A stretch of DNA of 64,000 nucleotides from DATARH01 sp035550515 (GCA_035550515.1 DASZOZ010000135.1:21556-85555), one strand, 5' to 3'. Shown: positions 1 to 8,448, numbered from the stretch's first letter. The notes: generated by a model from the sequence alone, not told the origin. Numbers and translations: made by a program.

Positions 1-415
1 CGATCAGCGTATCCGGGTGTCGCGCCAGGCCGCGGCGGCGTCCATACCGCAGCCGGGCATACCGCAGCCGGGCATATCGCAGCCGGGCGCGCCGCCAGCC
101 GTCGACCAGCCGGCGGCAACGCCCGCGCTGTCGCCGGCGGCCAACGGCGCCGGTCATCCGGGCGCCAACGGACACGACCACCCGGGCGTGCTGAAGGCGC
201 CGCTGGTCGGCATCGCCTATCTCGCCGGCGAACCCGGTGCGCCTCCCTATGTCAAGATCGGCGACACCGTGGCCGAGGGGCAGACCTTGATGATCATCGA
301 GGCGATGAAGGTGATGAACCAGATCCGCGCTCCGCGTGCCGGCCGCGTGTCGCGCGTCTATGTCGGCGACGCCGAGCCGGTCGAATACGGCACCGCGCTG
401 ATGCTGATCGAATGA
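1..415 (+). CDS. accB: Biotin carboxyl carrier protein of acetyl-CoA carboxylase (5' partial)
   Basis: AccB carries biotin between the carboxylase and transcarboxylase half-reactions that make malonyl-CoA for fatty-acid synthesis. The reading frame is open from base 2 (Asp-Gln-Arg-Ile-Arg-Val-Ser-Arg), which matches the end of the usual AccB N-terminal helix region, so the gene starts upstream of the window; the GTG at 17 is an internal codon. A Pro/Ala-rich linker contains three near-identical 15-base units giving IPQPG/IPQPG/ISQPG. The C-terminal lipoyl/biotinyl domain has the biotinylation motif EAMKVMNQ, with the acceptor Lys codon at 308-310. accC follows on the same strand after a large palindrome. 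Family assignment is certain; only the N-terminus is missing. Confidence 0.95.
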   Translation, partial: DQRIRVSRQAAAASIPQPGIPQPGISQPGAPPAVDQPAATPALSPAANGAGHPGANGHDHPGVLKAPLVGIAYLAGEPGAPPYVKIGDTVAEGQTLMIIEAMKVMNQIRAPRAGRVSRVYVGDAEPVEYGTALMLIE

Positions 416-474
416 TGCACCGGCACGATCCGTCTTCAGCGCCGCGCCGGCGAGGGGCCGGGAGCGAACAGTTT

Positions 475-569
475 CACCCCCACCCTGACCTCCCCCATCG
501 AGGGGGAGGGGTTGCGCGCGAAGAGGCAAATCCCCTCCCCCTCGATGGGGGAGGGTCAGGGTGGGGGTG
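475..569. repeat. Large interspersed palindrome between accB and accC
   Basis: Left arm 475-511 and right arm 532-569 are reverse complements over 37 bases with one extra G in the right arm, around a 20-base loop. The arms have the form 'caccctgacctcccccatcg' followed by 'agggggagggg'. It ends about 15 bases before the accC start and would form a very stable hairpin in the accBC transcript. It has no T-run, so it is more likely a dispersed repeat element than a classical terminator. Confidence 0.8.
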
Positions 570-584
570 CTTTCGGCGGCGGCC

Positions 585-1937
585 ATGTTCGAGAAGGTGC
601 TGATCGCCAACCGCGGTGAGATCGCGCTGCGCATCCACCGCGCCTGCCGCGACATGGGCATCAAGACCGTCGCGGTGCATTCGACCGCCGACGCCAACGC
701 GATGCATGTGCGGCTCGCCGACGAGACGGTGTGCATCGGCCCGCCGCCGGCGCGCGGCAGCTATCTGAACATCGCGTCGATCCTCTCGGCCGCGACGATC
801 ACCGGGGCCGACGCCATCCACCCCGGCATCGGTTTCCTGTCGGAGAACGCCGACTTCGCCGAGGTCGTGCTGGAGCACGGCTTTGCCTTTATCGGACCCA
901 AGCCCGAGCATATCCGGGTGATGGGCGACAAGGTGCGCGCCAAGGCCGCCGCCAAGGCGCTCGGCATCCCGACGGTGCCCGGCTCGGCGGGTGCATTGCG
1001 CGACGCGGACGAGGCGGTCGGCGAGGCGCGGGCGATCGGCTATCCGGTGCTGCTCAAAGCCTCGTCGGGCGGCGGCGGGCGCGGCATGAAGCTGGCGCAT
1101 GACGATGCCGAGCTGCGCACCCTGCTGCCGCTGGCGCAGGCCGAGGCGCAGGCGGCGTTCGGCGATTCCGCGGTCTATATGGAGCGTTTTCTCGACCGCC
1201 CGCGGCATATCGAAATCCAGCTGCTGGGCGACGGGCAGGGCGCGGTCGTGCATCTCGGCGAGCGCGATTGCTCGTTGCAGCGCCATCATCAGAAAATCCT
1301 CGAGGAAACCCCCTCGCCGGCAATCGACGCGGCGGCGCGTGACCACATCACCGGCGTCGCGGTCAGCGCGCTCGAAAAGTTCGGCTACCAGAGCGCCGGG
1401 ACGATCGAGTTCCTTTACCAGGACGGCGCGTTCTACTTCATCGAGATGAACACGCGGCTCCAGGTCGAGCACCCGATCAGCGAGATGATTACCGGCATCG
1501 ACCTGGTGCGCGAACAGATCCGCATCGCCGCCGGCGCGCCGCTCGGCTACCGGCAAGCCGATATCCGCCCGCGCGGCCACGCCGTCGAATGCCGCATCAA
1601 CGCCGAGAACCCCGACGATTTCCGCCCGTCGCCGGGCCGGGTCAGTGAGTACCACGCGCCGGGCGGACCCGGCATTCGCATCGACAGCGCGCTTTACCAG
1701 GGCTACACGGTGCCGCCCTATTACGACAGCCTGGTCGCCAAGCTGATCGCTTTTGGCGACGACCGCGCCGAATGCCTGATGCGGCTGCGCCGGGCGCTGG
1801 AGGAATACGTGATCGGCGGCATCGAGACGACGATTCCGCTCCATCAGCGCCTGCTCGACGCCCCCGATTTCCGGCGCGGCGCCTACGATATCGGCTGGCT
1901 CGAACGCTGGCTCGGCCCCCTCGCAGCGGGCCGCTGA
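585..1937 (+). CDS. accC: Acetyl-CoA carboxylase, biotin carboxylase subunit
   Basis: AccC performs the ATP-dependent carboxylation of biotin on AccB, the first step of malonyl-CoA synthesis in the cytosol. The ATG at 585 gives the canonical start MFEKVLIANRGEIALR and 450 residues, the normal family length; the upstream in-frame GTG at 561 lies inside the palindrome and was rejected. The ATP-grasp Gly-rich loop is at residues 162-169 (GGGGRGMK), and the metal/substrate motif EMNTR at 287-291 is followed by LQVEH. The stop TGA overlaps the aat ATG by one base (1935-1939), suggesting translational coupling. No strong Shine-Dalgarno precedes the ATG. Confidence 0.97.
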   Translation: MFEKVLIANRGEIALRIHRACRDMGIKTVAVHSTADANAMHVRLADETVCIGPPPARGSYLNIASILSAATITGADAIHPGIGFLSENADFAEVVLEHGFAFIGPKPEHIRVMGDKVRAKAAAKALGIPTVPGSAGALRDADEAVGEARAIGYPVLLKASSGGGGRGMKLAHDDAELRTLLPLAQAEAQAAFGDSAVYMERFLDRPRHIEIQLLGDGQGAVVHLGERDCSLQRHHQKILEETPSPAIDAAARDHITGVAVSALEKFGYQSAGTIEFLYQDGAFYFIEMNTRLQVEHPISEMITGIDLVREQIRIAAGAPLGYRQADIRPRGHAVECRINAENPDDFRPSPGRVSEYHAPGGPGIRIDSALYQGYTVPPYYDSLVAKLIAFGDDRAECLMRLRRALEEYVIGGIETTIPLHQRLLDAPDFRRGAYDIGWLERWLGPLAAGR

Positions 1938-2647
1938 TGCCGTCCCGCTTCCGCCTGACGCCTCAAATCCTGCTCAAGGCCTATATGGCCGGCATCTTTC
2001 CGATGGCCGAGTCCGCGGACGACCCCGAATTGTTCTGGGTCGACCCCGAGCGGCGTGGCATCCTGCCGTTGGACGGGTTTCACCTGCCGCGGCGGCTGCG
2101 CCGCGTGGTGCGGCAAGCCAGGTTCGACCTCCATGTCGACCGCGATTTCGCCGCCACGATCGCCGGGTGTGCCGAAGCCACCGAGAAGCGCCCCAATACC
2201 TGGATCAACCGCGAAATCGTGCGGCTCTACACCGCGCTGCATGCGCAGGGCTTCGCGCACAGCGTCGAATGCCGGCAGAGCGGCGCGCTGGTCGGCGGGC
2301 TGTACGGCGTCGCGATCGGCGGCGCGTTCTTTGGCGAGAGCATGTTCAGCCGCGCCACCGACGCCAGCAAGGTGGCGCTGGTGCATCTCGTCGCGCTGCT
2401 GCGCGAAGGCGGCTACCGGCTGCTCGACATGCAGTTCGTCACGCCGCATCTGCTGCAATTCGGCGCGGTCGAGGTGCCGCGCGCGCAATACCGCCGGCTG
2501 CTCGCCGACGCGCTGCGCTATCGCTGCGTCTTTCCGCGCGGGCTTGGCGGCCCCGGCGGTGGTGAGGGCGGCGGTGGTGAGGGCGGCGCCGGGGCTGGCG
2601 GGGACGGCGTGCCGGCCGCCTTGCAGGCCAGCAAGGTCACGTCGTAG
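1937..2647 (+). CDS. aat: Leucyl/phenylalanyl-tRNA--protein transferase
   Basis: Aat transfers Leu or Phe from aminoacyl-tRNA to N-terminal Arg/Lys of proteins, marking them for ClpAP by the N-end rule. The frame from ATG 1937 gives 236 residues. Conserved blocks visible are KAYMAGIFPMAES (14-26), TWINREI (88-94), GLYGVAIGGAFFGESMFSR (121-139) and the core end near residue 200. Residues about 201-236 are a Gly-rich tail (GGPGGGEGGGGEGG) not normal for the family; it is encoded antisense to the Pro-rich tail of the convergent DUF2155 gene, with a 130-base overlap. The true functional enzyme probably ends near residue 200. The gene is coupled to accC, a common alphaproteobacterial arrangement. 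Confidence 0.93.
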   Translation: MPSRFRLTPQILLKAYMAGIFPMAESADDPELFWVDPERRGILPLDGFHLPRRLRRVVRQARFDLHVDRDFAATIAGCAEATEKRPNTWINREIVRLYTALHAQGFAHSVECRQSGALVGGLYGVAIGGAFFGESMFSRATDASKVALVHLVALLREGGYRLLDMQFVTPHLLQFGAVEVPRAQYRRLLADALRYRCVFPRGLGGPGGGEGGGGEGGAGAGGDGVPAALQASKVTS

Positions 2648-2976
2648 ACCGGGTGCTGGAGCTGCGAGATCGCCGGGCTCGACGAAAACATCCAGCCGCT
2701 GAACAGCCGCTTGGTGTCCTCGCCCGGCGGGGTCTCGTAAATCTGGATAAAGGCGGCGTTTTCCGGCGTGTCTTCCGGCGCGCTCTGCTCGCAGTCGCGC
2801 ACGGTGATCAGCAGGGTGCCGAAATGGATCGAGGCGCCGACCGGCGCCTCGATCGTCGAGATCCGCGCCGAAATCTTGTCGAGCCCTTGCAGGACCGCAA
2901 TCGGCTGCGGCGTCATCTTGGCCGACGCGGCGCCGGACACCATGAGCGCCAGCGCCACGGTGACAGGCAGCCTCAT
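2518..2976 (-). CDS. DUF2155 domain-containing secreted protein
   Basis: This is a 152-residue protein with a Sec signal peptide (about residues 1-19, ending GAASA). The core, residues 28-117, matches what I know as DUF2155 (ITVRDCEQ, YETPPGED, FSGWMFSSSP, HPVYDVTLLAC). Its molecular function is not established; in alphaproteobacteria it is usually found beside mlaD and NDUFA12, as here. The C-terminal tail from about residue 122 is almost pure Pro/Ser (PSPPAPAPPSPPPPSPPPG) and lies on the opposite strand of the Gly-rich aat tail. The ATG at 2976 overlaps the upstream gene's TGA in an ATGA, so the two are co-translated. Likely periplasmic. Confidence 0.88.
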   Translation of the reverse strand: MRLPVTVALALMVSGAASAKMTPQPIAVLQGLDKISARISTIEAPVGASIHFGTLLITVRDCEQSAPEDTPENAAFIQIYETPPGEDTKRLFSGWMFSSSPAISQLQHPVYDVTLLACKAAGTPSPPAPAPPSPPPPSPPPGPPSPRGKTQR

Positions 2977-3197
2977 CGACGGTAGGGGTTCACGAGACCG
3001 GCGATGATGCCGCCGAGGACGGCGCGCAGCTGCGCCTCGTCGCAGCCCATCAGCACGCCGTCCTCCAGCGCGTCCTGCGCCAGTTCGCGCAGCTCGGCCA
3101 GGTTCTCGTTCAGCACCTTGATCTTTTCGACGCAGGACACCGGTTCGCCCTCCGGCGTCAGCCAGACGGGAAACGCGTCGGTCTTTGTCGCGGCCAT
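2973..3197 (-). CDS. Small conserved protein of unknown function (74 aa)
   Basis: This 74-residue, mostly helical cytoplasmic protein has no signal peptide or membrane segment. Its middle (CVEKIKVLNENLAELRELAQ) looks like an amphipathic helix, and it has two Cys (in SCVEK and MGCDEAQ). I do not recognise a named family. It sits between mlaD and DUF2155, overlaps the latter by four bases (ATGA at 2973-2976), and has a GGCGGAG-type ribosome site before its ATG, so it looks like a real member of the same operon. Function cannot be inferred beyond that. Confidence 0.75.
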   Translation of the reverse strand: MAATKTDAFPVWLTPEGEPVSCVEKIKVLNENLAELRELAQDALEDGVLMGCDEAQLRAVLGGIIAGLVNPYRR

Positions 3198-3215
3198 GCT
3201 CCGCCCTGCCTTACC

Positions 3216-3737
3216 CTACTGTTTCGGCGCGGCGGCCGGCGCGGCGCCCGTGGGCGATGGATTTGGGGTGCCGCCCTCGCCTTCGCCAGGTTTCTTCGCC
3301 GGCGGCGAGAACATCATCTGCCCGATCAGATGCTCCAGGCTGACCGAGGATTGGGTGTATTTGATCTTGCCGCCCGGCGGCAGGTCCTTGTCGGACCCGC
3401 CCGGCACCAGCGACATGTATTTGTCGCCGAGCAGCCCCGACGAGACGATCTCCGCCACGGTATCGTCCGGAAGCTTGACCGAGCGCTCGACGCTCATCCG
3501 CACCGTCGCGAGAAAGCTCTTCGAGTCGAGCGACGTGGCGACCACCGAGCCCACCTTGATGCCGCTGATGCGCACGTCGCTGCCGTCGCGGATCCCGTCG
3601 ATATGCTCGAAATCGGCGGTGAGCTGATAACCCGGCACCGAGCGCAGCTGGCTGGTGCTGTAGGCGAAAAACAGAAACAGCGCGGCGACGACGAGCACGA
3701 CCGCGCCCATCACGGTTTCGATGACGTTGCCCCTCAT
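3216..3737 (-). CDS. mlaD: MlaD-type phospholipid-transport MCE protein
   Basis: MlaD is the inner-membrane-anchored hexameric ring of the Mla system that keeps phospholipids out of the outer leaflet of the outer membrane. The 173-residue product has an N-terminal membrane anchor (about residues 8-27) followed by one MCE domain: YQLTADFEHIDGIRDGSDVRISGIKVG, then SGLLGDKYMSLVPGG. The C-terminus is a low-complexity Pro/Gly/Ala tail (PKKPGEGEGGTPNPSPTG region), usual in alphaproteobacterial homologues. The other mla genes are not in the window. It is transcribed with NDUFA12 (15 bases upstream) and the two downstream small genes. Confidence 0.93.
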   Translation of the reverse strand: MRGNVIETVMGAVVLVVAALFLFFAYSTSQLRSVPGYQLTADFEHIDGIRDGSDVRISGIKVGSVVATSLDSKSFLATVRMSVERSVKLPDDTVAEIVSSGLLGDKYMSLVPGGSDKDLPPGGKIKYTQSSVSLEHLIGQMMFSPPAKKPGEGEGGTPNPSPTGAAPAAAPKQ

Positions 3738-3752
3738 GGCGCCTCTCGCCGG

Positions 3753-4127
3753 CTATTCCGGGGTCCACGGCTCGTAATCGCCGGTCGCCGGCGCGCGGTG
3801 GCTGCCGCGCAGCACCGAGCCGCGCGGATGGTAGGCGTAGGGCGTGCCGGTCATGTTCGGCTGATGGTCCTTTTCCCAGGCATACCGCCGCCGCTCGCCG
3901 GGCACCTCGTTCACCGTGTGATGCAGCCAGGCATGCCACTCCGGCGGCACCTTCGAGCCCTCCGGCTCGCCGTTATAGATCACCCAGCGCCGCTCCCGGC
4001 TGAACCGCCCGCCGCCGCGGCCCGACGGATGGTCGCGCTTGAGGCGGTAATACCTGTTGCCGTAGCGGTCGGTGCCTACCAACTCGCCGCGCAGCCAGGT
4101 CAAGAGTCGCGTGCCGATCGTCGTCAT
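3753..4127 (-). CDS. NDUFA12-family Complex I accessory protein
   Basis: This 124-residue protein is recognisable as the bacterial homologue of the mitochondrial NDUFA12/B17.2 subunit: GTDRYGNRYYR, RRWVIYNGEPEGSKVPPEWH, AWLHHTVNEVPG and the end YEPWTPE. The subunit sits on the matrix/cytoplasmic arm of NADH:ubiquinone oxidoreductase. It is a hallmark of alphaproteobacteria and fits the nuo operon at the right end of the window, although it is encoded 60 kb away here. It is first gene of the minus-strand mlaD-DUF2155 operon. No enzymatic residues are expected. Confidence 0.93.
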   Translation of the reverse strand: MTTIGTRLLTWLRGELVGTDRYGNRYYRLKRDHPSGRGGGRFSRERRWVIYNGEPEGSKVPPEWHAWLHHTVNEVPGERRRYAWEKDHQPNMTGTPYAYHPRGSVLRGSHRAPATGDYEPWTPE

Positions 4128-4267
4128 TCTTCGGTTCCGTTAGCGCGCGCGGACTATCGCACCGGCGCCACGCCGCGGTAAAGGGCCGCCGATATCGTCC
4201 CTGGGTCGCCCCCCGCCATCGCAAGGGTTGCGCGGTCGGAACGCGAGTCGCCAGCGCCGTCAAGCGC

Positions 4268-4283
4268 TTTCTATATATTGTGT
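4268..4283. promoter_or_regulatory. Possible NrdR box upstream of nrdJ
   Basis: The 16-mer tttctatatattgtgt matches the NrdR-box consensus (acactatatattgtgt type) at 13 of 16 positions, all mismatches being at the left end. It lies 130-145 bases before the nrdJ ATG. A second, poorer half-match (acaatacatagatgtt) is at 4294-4309; the usual pair of boxes three helical turns apart is not clear. The rest of the 285-base interval 4128-4412 shows no gene, and I see no cobalamin riboswitch box in it. Regulation by NrdR is an inference from known control of ribonucleotide reductase genes. Confidence 0.45.
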
Positions 4284-4412
4284 CTCGGACGTTACAATAC
4301 ATAGATGTTGATCGACCGCCGGGCCGGGCACATAATCCTGTGGCTGAACGAATGAGGGATACCGGATCTAGGCGGACAACGCCGACCGGGCACCCACAAA
4401 ACGGGGGATGTT

Positions 4413-7400
4413 ATGCATATCGCGCGTCGCTTTACCACTGCCGGCCGGGACCCGTACGAAAGCATCGCCTTCCGTACCGCGACGAGCGAGATTCGCAACC
4501 CCGACGGCTCGGTGGTTTTCGCCGCCGAGGGAGTCGAGGTGCCGGCGGCGTGGAGCCAGGTGGCGTGCGACATCCTCGCGCAGAAATACCTGCGCAAGGC
4601 CGGCGTCCCGACCATCCTCGCGCCGGTCGAGGAGGAGGGCATACCGCGCTGGCTGTGGCGGCGCACCGCCGACGCCGACAAGCTCGCGCTCGTCCCCAAG
4701 GACGAGCGCACCAGCGGCGAGACCAGCGCCAAGCAGTGCTTTGACCGCCTCGCCGGGACCTGGACCTATTGGGGCTGGAAGGGCGGCTATTTCGATGCCG
4801 AGGAGGACGCGCGCAGTTATTTCGACGAGCTGCGCTACATGCTGGCGACGCAGATGGGGGCGCCGAACTCGCCGCAATGGTTCAACACCGGGCTGCATTG
4901 GGCCTACGGCATCGACGGCCCGGCGCAGGGCCATTTCTACGCCGACTGGAAGACCGGCAAGATCAAGGCGTCGGAAAGCGCCTACGAGCACCCGCAGCCG
5001 CATGCCTGCTTTATCCAATCGGTCGCCGACGATCTCGTCAACGAGGGCGGGATCATGGATTTGTGGGTGCGCGAGGCGCGGCTGTTCAAATACGGCTCCG
5101 GCACCGGCTCCAATTTCTCGCGGCTGCGCGGCGACGGCGAGCGGCTGTCCGGCGGCGGCCGCTCCTCCGGGCTGATGAGCTTCCTCAAGATCGGCGACCG
5201 CGCCGCCGGCGCGATCAAGTCCGGCGGCACGACGCGGCGCGCCGCCAAGATGGTCATCGTCGACACCGACCACCCCGACATCGAAGACTTTATCGACTGG
5301 AAGGTCATCGAGGAGCAGAAGGTCGCGGCGCTGGTCGCCGGCTCCAAGCTCTGCGCCAAGCACCTCAACCTGATCATGGCAGCGTGCCGCGCACCCGGCG
5401 TCGAGGACCCGTTCGATCCGGCCAGGAACCCGGGGCTGAAGCGCGAAATCCGCGCCGCGCGGGCCGTGCTGATCCCGGAAAACTATGTGCAGCGGACCAT
5501 CCAGTTCGCCCGCCAGGGCTACGCGACGATCGATTTCCGGACCTACGACACCGACTGGGATTCCGAGGCCTATCTGACCGTCGCGGGGCAGAACTCGAAC
5601 AACACCGTCCGCATCACCAACGACTTCCTCGCCGCGGTCGAGAACGGCGCCGACTGGCACCTGACCCGGCGCACCGACGGCAAGGTGGCGAAAACCGTGC
5701 CGGCCCGCGCGCTGTGGGACCGCATCGCCTATGCCGCCTGGGCCTCGGCCGATCCCGGCGTGCAGTTCGACACCACGATCAACGACTGGCACACCTGCCC
5801 CGAGAGCGGCCGGATCAACGCCTCGAACCCGTGCTCCGAGTACATGTTCCTCGACGACACGGCGTGCAACCTCGCCTCGCTCAACCTGATGGCCTATCGC
5901 GGCGAGGACGGGTTCAAGGTCGGCGATTTCCGCCACGCGACGCGGTTGTGGACCATCGTGCTCGAAATCAGCGTGATGATGGCGCAGTTTCCGTCGCGCG
6001 AGATCGCCCGGCTCAGCTACGCCTATCGCACGCTCGGCCTCGGCTACGCCAATCTCGGCGGCCTGCTGATGTCGATGGGCATTCCGTACGACAGCGACGC
6101 CGGGCGGAGCCTGGCGGCGGCCATCACCGCGCTGCTGACCGGCACGACTTACGCGACCTCGGCCGAAATGGCGGCCGAATTGGGTCCCTTCTCCGGCTAC
6201 GCCAAGAACCGCGAGCCGATGCTGCGGGTGATCCGCAACCATCGTCGCGCCGCGCATGGCGACCGCACCGGCTACGAGGCCCTGGCGGTAGCTCCGGTGC
6301 CGCTCGACGCGGCAAGCTGCCCGGACAAGGCGCTGGCCGAGGCCGCCACCGCCTCCTGGGACGCCGCGCTGGCGCTCGGCGACAAGCACGGTTTCCGCAA
6401 CGCGCAGACCACCGTGATCGCGCCGACCGGCACGATCGGCCTGGTGATGGATTGCGACACCACAGGCATCGAACCCGATTTCGCCCTGGTCAAGTTCAAG
6501 AAGCTGGCCGGCGGCGGCTATTTCAAGATCATCAACCGCATGGCGCCCGACGCGCTGCGCACGCTCGGCTATGACGATCAGGCGATCGCCGATATCGAGC
6601 GCTACGCCCTCGGTCACGGTACGCTGAAAGGCGCGCCGGCGATCAACCACCGGACCCTTGTCGAAAAGGGGTTTGACGAGGCTTCCCTGAGCGCGATCGA
6701 GGGCGCCTTGGCCTCGGCCTTCGATATCAAGTTCGCGTTCAACAAATGGACGCTGGGCGAAACCTTCTGCACCGAGACGCTCGGCATCGCCCCCGCCGCC
6801 CTCGCCGACCCGAGCTTCGACCTGCTGGCGGCGATCGGATTCACCCGCAGCGATATCGATAACGCCAACACGTATTGTTGCGGTGCAATGACTTTGGAGG
6901 GCGCTCCTCATCTAAAGCCTGAGCACCTGCCGGTGTTCGACTGCGCCAACCCGTGCGGCCGGCTCGGCAAGCGCTGCTTGTCGGTCGATAGCCATATCCG
7001 CATGATGGCGGCGGCGCAGCCCTTTATCACCGGCGCGATCTCGAAGACGATCAACATGCCGAACGTCGCGACGGTCGGAGACTGCAAAGCTGCCTACAAG
7101 CTGTCCTGGGAACTCGGCCTCAAGGCCACGGCGCTCTATCGCGACGGCTCGAAACTGTCGCAGCCGCTCGCCTCCAACCTGTTCGGTGACGATGACGCGG
7201 AGGACAAGGCGGCCGAGCTGTTGGCGCAATCGCCGGCCGACCGGGTGCCGGTGGTCGCCGAACGTATCGTCGAGCGGGTCATCGAGCGTTTCGTGTCGCG
7301 CGCCGAGCGCCGCCGTCTGTCCAACCGGCGCAAGGGCTATACGCAAAAAGCCGTCGTCGGCGGCCACAAGGTCTATCTGCGTACCGGCGAATACGAGGAC

Positions 7401-8108
7401 GGCAAGCTGGCGGAGGTCTTTATCGACATGCACAAGGAAGGCTCGGCCTTCCGCTCGCTGATGAACAACTTCGCCATCGCGATCTCGCTCGGGCTGCAAT
7501 ACGGCGTGCCGCTCGAGGAGTTTGTCGAGGCCTTCACCTTCACCCGGTTCGAGCCGTCGGGGATCGTCGAGGGCAACGACACGATCAAGATGGCAACCTC
7601 GATCCTCGACTATATCTTCCGCGAGCTGGCGATCTCCTATCTCGACCGCAACGACCTCGCGCATGTCGAGCCGGCCGACCTGATGCCCGACACGATCGGC
7701 AAGGGCGTCATCGCCGAATCCTCCAACCTGCGCGAGATCGACGACCCGGCGGCGGCCGCGGTCGGCGCCGAGATGGCAGCGATCGTCCAGAAAGTCGCCT
7801 CGCAAGGCTATGTCCGCAACAAGCTGACCGTGTTGCACGGCGGCAAGCGCAACGCCGCGGCAACCGCGCGCGCCGGCGCCGCGGATGCCGAGATGCCGCT
7901 CTTCGCGTCGGGCGCGCTCGCGGTGGCGACCACCGAGACGATCGAGATCGCGGCGCTCGCCGCCGACCCCCGCCTCGAACAGATCCGCGAGGCGCGCATG
8001 AAAGGCTACGAGGGCGACAGCTGCGGCGAATGCGGCAATTTCACCCTGGTGCGCAACGGCACCTGCCTCAAATGCGAGACCTGCGGCTCGACCAGCGGAT
8101 GCAGCTGA
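4413..8108 (+). CDS. nrdJ: Vitamin B12-dependent (class II) ribonucleoside-diphosphate reductase
   Basis: This enzyme reduces ribonucleotides to deoxyribonucleotides using adenosylcobalamin, so it needs neither oxygen nor a diiron subunit. The product is 1231 residues, normal for the long alphaproteobacterial class II enzymes. Visible motifs are GAPNSPQWFNTGLHW (N-terminal third), GSGTGSNFSRLRGDGE (nucleotide-binding region), the active-site loop N472-P-C474-S-E476, and near the C-terminus a Cys-rich tail, SCGECGNFTLVRNGTC then CETCGSTSGCS, which supplies redox-active cysteines and a zinc-ribbon-like fold. GGGGGA at 4403-4408, four bases before the ATG, fixes the start. No partner subunit gene is present. 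A possible NrdR box is upstream. Confidence 0.97.
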   Translation: MHIARRFTTAGRDPYESIAFRTATSEIRNPDGSVVFAAEGVEVPAAWSQVACDILAQKYLRKAGVPTILAPVEEEGIPRWLWRRTADADKLALVPKDERTSGETSAKQCFDRLAGTWTYWGWKGGYFDAEEDARSYFDELRYMLATQMGAPNSPQWFNTGLHWAYGIDGPAQGHFYADWKTGKIKASESAYEHPQPHACFIQSVADDLVNEGGIMDLWVREARLFKYGSGTGSNFSRLRGDGERLSGGGRSSGLMSFLKIGDRAAGAIKSGGTTRRAAKMVIVDTDHPDIEDFIDWKVIEEQKVAALVAGSKLCAKHLNLIMAACRAPGVEDPFDPARNPGLKREIRAARAVLIPENYVQRTIQFARQGYATIDFRTYDTDWDSEAYLTVAGQNSNNTVRITNDFLAAVENGADWHLTRRTDGKVAKTVPARALWDRIAYAAWASADPGVQFDTTINDWHTCPESGRINASNPCSEYMFLDDTACNLASLNLMAYRGEDGFKVGDFRHATRLWTIVLEISVMMAQFPSREIARLSYAYRTLGLGYANLGGLLMSMGIPYDSDAGRSLAAAITALLTGTTYATSAEMAAELGPFSGYAKNREPMLRVIRNHRRAAHGDRTGYEALAVAPVPLDAASCPDKALAEAATASWDAALALGDKHGFRNAQTTVIAPTGTIGLVMDCDTTGIEPDFALVKFKKLAGGGYFKIINRMAPDALRTLGYDDQAIADIERYALGHGTLKGAPAINHRTLVEKGFDEASLSAIEGALASAFDIKFAFNKWTLGETFCTETLGIAPAALADPSFDLLAAIGFTRSDIDNANTYCCGAMTLEGAPHLKPEHLPVFDCANPCGRLGKRCLSVDSHIRMMAAAQPFITGAISKTINMPNVATVGDCKAAYKLSWELGLKATALYRDGSKLSQPLASNLFGDDDAEDKAAELLAQSPADRVPVVAERIVERVIERFVSRAERRRLSNRRKGYTQKAVVGGHKVYLRTGEYEDGKLAEVFIDMHKEGSAFRSLMNNFAIAISLGLQYGVPLEEFVEAFTFTRFEPSGIVEGNDTIKMATSILDYIFRELAISYLDRNDLAHVEPADLMPDTIGKGVIAESSNLREIDDPAAAAVGAEMAAIVQKVASQGYVRNKLTVLHGGKRNAAATARAGAADAEMPLFASGALAVATTETIEIAALAADPRLEQIREARMKGYEGDSCGECGNFTLVRNGTCLKCETCGSTSGCS

Positions 8109-8139
8109 CCTATAGGCCCCTTGTTCTTGGGTGTTCATG

Positions 8140-8161
8140 GCGATATCAATATCCCTATCGC
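8140..8161. promoter_or_regulatory. Inverted repeats upstream of the antitoxin gene (candidate operator)
   Basis: gcgata (8140-8145) and tatcgc (8156-8161) are perfect inverted repeats, and nested inside is gatat-ca-atatc (8142-8153). They lie 18 bases before the antitoxin ATG. Such symmetrical sites are typical of autoregulatory binding by ribbon-helix-helix antitoxins; the role here is inferred from position. Confidence 0.5.
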
Positions 8162-8178
8162 TATGAAGGGGTGCTGCC

Positions 8179-8448
8179 ATGGCGACGCAGCAGCTTCTGT
8201 TGCATCTGCCGGCCGAGCTGGTCCGCCGCTTGAAGCGCGCGGTGCCGGCGCGGAGCCGCAGCAAGTTCATCCAGGATTTGTTGGAGCAGGCGCTGCCGCC
8301 GGACGGTGTCGCCGAGGCCGACCCGCTCTACCTCGCGGCGCTCGCTGTCGAACAGGATGCGGCCTTGGCCGCCGAGATGGCGAGCTGGGAGCCGGCGACG
8401 CTGGGCGACGGCGTCGCAGCCCCGCGCGACGACGCGGAGACGGAATGA
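8179..8448 (+). CDS. Ribbon-helix-helix antitoxin of a MazEF-type pair
   Basis: This 89-residue protein has an N-terminal ribbon-helix-helix-like segment (QQLLLHLPAELVRRLKRAVPARSRSKFIQDLLEQAL, in the first 45 residues) and an acidic, Ala-rich C-terminal half of the kind that wraps the toxin. It presumably binds its own promoter and neutralises the toxin encoded immediately downstream. Start and stop are well supported: the stop overlaps the toxin ATG (8445-8448). The family is the MazE/CopG-like group; the exact subfamily is not resolvable by eye. GGGGTG sits upstream of the ATG as a plausible ribosome site. Confidence 0.85.
   Translation: MATQQLLLHLPAELVRRLKRAVPARSRSKFIQDLLEQALPPDGVAEADPLYLAALAVEQDAALAAEMASWEPATLGDGVAAPRDDAETE

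Noticed and set aside
1772..1936. N-terminal extension of aat
   Set aside because: Overlaps accC in another frame and adds no conserved residues; ATG 1937 gives the normal N-terminus.
4128..4412. Cobalamin riboswitch upstream of nrdJ
   Set aside because: I see no B12-box-like conserved sequence in the interval; a covariance-model search would be decisive.
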